A DNA stretch of 64,000 bases, taken from contig NZ_SHKW01000001.1 of assembly GCF_004217555.1 (NCBI RefSeq), positions 3,348,001 through 3,412,000 of the forward strand. Reading direction: 5' to 3'. The notes below the pieces were generated by a model. The model was given only the letters and a program-made list of their open reading frames with translations, did no database searches and was not told where the DNA came from. Of this stretch, positions 60,440-64,000 are shown in pieces. The first letter of the stretch is position 1. Every line of letters starts with the position of its first letter. This DNA is from Edaphobacter modestus (GTDB lineage: Bacteria > Acidobacteriota > Terriglobia > Terriglobales > Acidobacteriaceae). The translations under genes were made by a program, and so were the position numbers.

Positions 60440-60695
60440 GAAGCAACGCCTTCGAAACCTTCCCCGCAATCCTCGAGTCCCCTTCATCGAAAACTACTGC
60501 TCGGGGATGAGTGCGGACCCGTGCCAGACTCTTCGATCCCTTCTTCACCACCAAAGGCTCACCGATACGGGCCTGGGCCTATGGGAGATCATCTACCGCC
60601 ACCGCGGCCTTCTCCGAGTAAGAAGCAGCCAGTCGCCCGAGCATCACGGAACGACCTTCAACATCTTCCTGCCCTTCGACGCCGTCGTCCGCTAA
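60440..60695 (+). pseudogene. Histidine kinase C-terminal remnant with two compensating frameshifts
   Basis: Pieces of a HATPase domain are found in shifting frames: FIENYCSGMSAD (like the N/G1 box '.DNG.GM'), then ARLFDPFFTTKG (F box) one base over, then back to the first frame for LTDTGLGLWEIIYRHRGLLRVRSS (G2 box) and HGTTFNIFLPFDAVVR, the usual ending. The two shifts near 60520 and 60555 cancel, so the frame stays open but the domain is broken. No upstream sensor or HisKA part remains, and no response regulator is near. The rest of the gap 60319-60746 holds nothing else. Confidence 0.7.
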
Positions 60696-60746
60696 ATCCG
60701 TGCAGACAGCCTCCACAGAAAGCCTCAGGCCATCGACCGCTACCGC

Positions 60747-61247
60747 TTATGGCAACCGTAAAGCATCCGGATCGCGGTCCATGAAACGCGAGAGCGCCTC
60801 GACAACCAGGTTGTGGTCGTCGCGCTGCGGAAGGCCGGAGACCGTGACCGCACCGATCACTCCCGCATTCACCACGTGCAGGGGGAAGCTCCCTCCATGC
60901 GTGGCATACTCGGCGTCGTCCAAAGCATACTTCTCACGCAGGCTCATATTGCTCTGCGCCAGGTACAAGCCCACCTGGTACGAACTGCGGTGGAAGCGCG
61001 CAACCACATTCGCCTTGCGCTGCACCCATCGGGCATTATCCGGCGTCGTGCCTTCGAGCGCCGCATAAAAGAGCGGCTGAATAGGCTGTCCGAAGCGACG
61101 AATGTCGATAACCAGCGCATGCTTACGCGCCTTTGCAAGATCCCGCAGAAGCGTTCCCAGACGCCAGGCATCTTCGTGGTCGAAACGGGGAAGACGTAGC
61201 TCGGTCTCCTGGTGAATGACCCGAGCCAGATCGGCGGATGAAGCCAT
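60747..61247 (-). CDS. UPF0303/HbpS-like protein
   Basis: 166 residues. It matches the UPF0303/haem-degrading family: HEDAWRLGTLLRDLAKARKHALVIDIRRFGQPIQPLFYAALEGT, RKANVVARFHRSSYQVGL and GGSFPLHVVNAGVIGAVTVSGLPQRDDHNLVVEAL. The fold resembles HbpS, a haem-binding redox sensor, and GlcG; members are often octameric. No biochemical role is firmly known for this subgroup. It is divergent from the M3 peptidase. Confidence 0.87.
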   Translation of the reverse strand: MASSADLARVIHQETELRLPRFDHEDAWRLGTLLRDLAKARKHALVIDIRRFGQPIQPLFYAALEGTTPDNARWVQRKANVVARFHRSSYQVGLYLAQSNMSLREKYALDDAEYATHGGSFPLHVVNAGVIGAVTVSGLPQRDDHNLVVEALSRFMDRDPDALRLP

Positions 61248-61348
61248 AAGAGAATCCTCTGTTGTTAAAACGACGTGATTGCGATACTAATACTCGCCGA
61301 TACAACTTTATCCTTGTTCTCTTTGCCTTGTCCCCTTCAGGAGGTTTT

Positions 61349-63409
61349 ATGACCCTCGTTCGTACGCTGGCCGTCGCCGCTCTCTGCTCTTCGGCCCTTT
61401 CGCCCCTCGCAGCATCCGCGCAGGATCCACTCCATGCCTGGACTGGAGGAGCCGACCCTGCCGGCCTTGAGAGATGGGTGAATGCGCGGCTGGCGCAGGA
61501 GAAGGCCGACGTCGACAAACTGGTCGCGGTAAAAGGCGCGCGTACTATCGACAACACCGTGCGCCCCTACGACGACGCCCTGAACGAGCTGGCCCTCGCA
61601 GGCAATGAGGCGTATCTGATGTACTCGGTTGGGGACTCAGCCCCGCTCCGGGACAAGGGACAGGAGCTGGTCTCGAAGGTCTCTTCCGCAACCACCGACC
61701 TCAACCTGAACCAGCAGGTCTATCGTGCACTGGCTGCGGTTCCTCTACCGACAAGCGATCCGGCAACGAAACACTACATCGAACGCGCCCTGTTGGAGTA
61801 TCGACTTGCAGGGGTGGACAAAGATGACGCAACCCGCGCGAAGATTCGAGGACTCCAGGACAAAATTACAGAGTCCTCCCTGATCTTCGGACGCAACGTC
61901 GCCGACGGAAAGCTTGAGGTATCGGCGACGAAGGCCGAACTGGACGGCCTTCCCGAGGATTACATCGTCCGGCACAAACCGAATGCCAGCGGCGTCTATA
62001 CCCTCAATACGGATTCGCCAGACTCGACGCCCGTCTTCAACTTCGCCACGAGCCCCGATCTGCGCAAGCGAATGTACCTCTCCTACAACCAGAGGGCATA
62101 CCCGAAGAACACCTCCGTGCTGAAAAGCATCCTCGAGACGAGGCAGGAACTGGCCACCACGCTTGGCTACAAAACCTTCGCAGACCTCGCAATGGCCGAT
62201 CAGATGATGGGATCCGCCTCAAATCTGAAGACCTTTCTGGAACAGGTCGACACCACCTCGCGCACTGTCTCCGACAAGGAATACAAACTGCTCTTTGCCT
62301 TTGCCGAGACCCGGCAGCCCGGGCTGAAAAGCATCCCCGCCTCCGACGGTAACTACTGGGCCGAACAGTATCGGCGTGCGAAGTATGACTTCGACGCACA
62401 GAGCGTACGGCCCTATTTCCCCTACATGCCAGTGCAGGAAGGTATTCTCACTACGGCCGCGCACCTCTTTCACGTCGAGTTCAAGGCCGTTCCGGATGCG
62501 AAGACCTGGCACCCCTCCGTATCGACATACGATGTATTCGACGCAGTCGCCGGCGACCATAAAAAGCTGGGTCGAATCTACCTCGACATGCACCCTCGCG
62601 AGGGCAAGGACAAATGGTTCTCCTCGGCGCCTGTCGTCCCTGGTATCAACGGCAAACAACTTCCCGAGGGCGCTCTCATCTGCAACTTCCCTGGCGGCGA
62701 ACCGGGAGATCCGGGGCTGATGGAGTACTCCGACGTAGTCACCTTCTTTCATGAGTTCGGCCACCTGATGCACCACATTCTCGGCGGTCAGGGTCAGTGG
62801 TCCAACGCCGGAGGCTTCAACGTCGAGGGCGACTTCGTCGAAGCTCCATCCCAGATGCTCGAGGAGATGTTCCGTGATCGCGGCATCCTCTCCGCCTTCG
62901 CGAAGAACTACAAGACCGGCGAGGTGATTCCCGCGGCGCTCGTCGAAAAGATGAACGCCGCCGGAGCCTATGGGCGAGGACGCTGGGTACAGTCGCAGCT
63001 CCTGTATTCGACCTTCGCCCTGCAAGTGCACGACCGTCCGCCTACCCAGATCGACTTCGACTCTCTGTGGCGCGAGGACTTTGGTCGCTTTTCCCAACTG
63101 CAGTTCGTCGACGGCAACCGCTTCTATGACAGCTTCACGCACCTCACCGGCTATTCGTCGAACTACTACACCTACATGCTCGACAAGGTCATCGCCGTTG
63201 ACTTCTTCTCGAAGTTCGACCGATCGAATCTGCTGGGGGGTCCGGCCGCAATGCGTTACCGCAAAACCGTGCTCGAACCGGGTGCGGCGAAACCTGCAAC
63301 CGAGCTGGTGAAAGACTTCCTCGGCCGCGAGCAGAGCCTCGATGCCCTGAAGACGTGGATGAACGAGGAGTTCGAGACCAGCGACACAAAGATGGCGGTT
63401 CAAAGATAA
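61349..63409 (+). CDS. M3-family zinc oligopeptidase, exported
   Basis: 686 residues from ATG 61349 (AGGAGG 4 bases before). The signal peptide ends near LAASAQ. The catalytic zinc motif is FFHEFGHLMHHIL (His-Glu-x2-His) with the third ligand Glu in GDFVEAPSQMLEEM; thimet-type features include the long helical lid and the C-terminal HLTGYSSNYYTYMLDKVIA. It hydrolyses short peptides (up to ~17 residues). Most M3 members are cytoplasmic; this one is exported, as are several acidobacterial ones. Confidence 0.93.
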   Translation: MTLVRTLAVAALCSSALSPLAASAQDPLHAWTGGADPAGLERWVNARLAQEKADVDKLVAVKGARTIDNTVRPYDDALNELALAGNEAYLMYSVGDSAPLRDKGQELVSKVSSATTDLNLNQQVYRALAAVPLPTSDPATKHYIERALLEYRLAGVDKDDATRAKIRGLQDKITESSLIFGRNVADGKLEVSATKAELDGLPEDYIVRHKPNASGVYTLNTDSPDSTPVFNFATSPDLRKRMYLSYNQRAYPKNTSVLKSILETRQELATTLGYKTFADLAMADQMMGSASNLKTFLEQVDTTSRTVSDKEYKLLFAFAETRQPGLKSIPASDGNYWAEQYRRAKYDFDAQSVRPYFPYMPVQEGILTTAAHLFHVEFKAVPDAKTWHPSVSTYDVFDAVAGDHKKLGRIYLDMHPREGKDKWFSSAPVVPGINGKQLPEGALICNFPGGEPGDPGLMEYSDVVTFFHEFGHLMHHILGGQGQWSNAGGFNVEGDFVEAPSQMLEEMFRDRGILSAFAKNYKTGEVIPAALVEKMNAAGAYGRGRWVQSQLLYSTFALQVHDRPPTQIDFDSLWREDFGRFSQLQFVDGNRFYDSFTHLTGYSSNYYTYMLDKVIAVDFFSKFDRSNLLGGPAAMRYRKTVLEPGAAKPATELVKDFLGREQSLDALKTWMNEEFETSDTKMAVQR

Positions 63410-63437
63410 CCCGGACCGTTGCCGCTACACTTGAAGC

Positions 63438-64000
63438 ATGCAGCTAAGGACCGTGAGGGCGACGCAGTATGTGACGGCTCTACGTGAGGGCGGAAGCCTT
63501 CCTGCAATCGTCGCCGCAGACGACCTTGGTCTGTATGTGTTGAAGTTTCGCGGAGCCGGACAAGGACCGCTGGCGCTCGTAGCCGAACTAGTTGCAGGCG
63601 AGATCGGACGCGAGCTCGGCCTGAATGTTCCGGAGCTCGTCTTTGTCGAGGTCGACGCCGCTCTCGGCCGCAATGAGCCCGACCAGGAGATCCGCGATCT
63701 GCTGAAGGCGAGTGTCGGATTGAACCTGGCGCTCGACTACCTTCCGGGCTCGACGATGTTCGATCCAGCCGCAGGAGATGTGGCCGACGCGAAGACTGCG
63801 TCCATGGCCGTATGGTTCGATGCGTTCGTAATGAATGTGGATCGCACACCTCGCAACGCCAACCTGTTGTGCTGGCATCGTGAGCTGTACTTCATCGACC
63901 ATGGCGCCGCTCTCTACGTTCATCACGACTGGCATACGATCCTCGAACGCGCGGAGTCCCCATTTCGCGAATCGAAACACCATATCCTGTTGCCGTGGGC
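63438..64000 (+). CDS. HipA-like kinase (HipA_2 type), 3'-truncated by window
   Basis: At least 187 residues; the gene continues beyond the window. The product begins MQLRTVRATQYVTALREGGS and has a nucleotide-binding Lys in LYVLKFRGAG. The catalytic loop is FVMNVDRTPRNANLL (Asp...Asn) and the metal-binding Asp is in LYFIDHGAALYVHH, in the usual HipA spacing. HipA proteins are Ser/Thr kinases; classical ones are toxins paired with HipB. No HipB-like gene is adjacent upstream, and this N-terminus lacks the HipA N-terminal subdomain 1, so a stand-alone kinase is more likely. Confidence 0.75.
   Translation, partial: MQLRTVRATQYVTALREGGSLPAIVAADDLGLYVLKFRGAGQGPLALVAELVAGEIGRELGLNVPELVFVEVDAALGRNEPDQEIRDLLKASVGLNLALDYLPGSTMFDPAAGDVADAKTASMAVWFDAFVMNVDRTPRNANLLCWHRELYFIDHGAALYVHHDWHTILERAESPFRESKHHILLPW

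Noticed and set aside
62219..63403. 394-codon open frame on the minus strand
   Set aside because: Antisense to the M3 oligopeptidase with its HEFGH site; no recognisable domain.
1..64000. CRISPR arrays, tRNA and rRNA genes
   Set aside because: No regularly spaced identical repeats with unique spacers and no cloverleaf or rRNA-like stretch were noticed by reading; a dedicated scan (tRNAscan-SE, Infernal) was not possible.

Overview
The window reads as a chromosomal segment of a soil-type acidobacterium (Terriglobia/Acidobacteriaceae-like). Three things point there: an 881-residue 'acidobacterial duplicated orphan permease' (ADOP) next to a PadR regulator, a VWFA-related protein of the acidobacterial type, and the neighbourhood yajC-secD-secF-tonB-exbB-exbD-exbD-TPR lipoprotein. 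The assignment is inferred from gene content; no rRNA is present. I saw no tRNA, rRNA or CRISPR array.

Layout. 1-3.6 kb: end of a phage-type lysozyme, a VOC protein, a TonB-dependent receptor divergent from a MarR regulator, and a small secreted protein. 3.6-9.4 kb: RNase H-fold protein; ECF sigma factor, zinc-finger anti-sigma with HEAT repeats and double-PDZ protein; radical SAM enzyme and exported methyltransferase. 9.5-16.7 kb: DsbA-like protein, TolC-like protein, GH28 enzyme with a well-formed promoter and structured leader, carbohydrate-binding protein, cold-shock protein. 16.78-29.49 kb: an accessory island (below). 29.5-37.2 kb: lipA with an overlapping hydroxypyruvate-isomerase-like gene, cytochrome c, TauE/SafE, DacB, FolP, an Asp/Glu-rich protein, a VWA protein. 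37.3-49.6 kb: GH29 fucosidase, RmuC, acpP-fabF, sialate O-acetylesterase, YIP1, ADOP/PadR, AccC plus biotin carrier. 49.7-56.8 kb: the Sec/TonB-Exb block. 56.9-64 kb: small metabolic genes, a carboxymuconolactone-decarboxylase-like gene behind an ECF41-type promoter, decayed sigma-factor and histidine-kinase fragments, an M3 oligopeptidase, and the start of a HipA-like kinase that runs off the window.

The most interesting region is 16776-29494. Both edges start with 5'-TGTCA reading inward and carry several copies of a ~20-bp motif of the form ACATCGCTAATTTGTACTGG, in opposite orientation at the two edges. Just inside the right edge is an N-terminal fragment of tniQ, a gene of Tn7/Tn5053-like transposons; no transposase remains. 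The cargo is nine genes (one broken), all on the minus strand: TolC, RND pump, membrane-fusion protein, ChrB, DUF1259 protein, frameshifted and truncated chrA, MFS transporter, beta-propeller and a low-molecular-weight phosphatase relative. The right end appears to have inserted in the 3' end of lipA, so the last LipA residues and its stop codon are encoded by the element. I read this as a decayed TniQ-type transposon that delivered a chromate-type resistance operon since rewired around an RND pump.

A second regulatory story lies at 59.4-60.3 kb: TGTCACA-N16-CGTC, the motif described for ECF41 sigma factors, stands upstream of a carboxymuconolactone-decarboxylase gene (a known ECF41 partner family), while only about 19 codons resembling such a sigma factor survive nearby.
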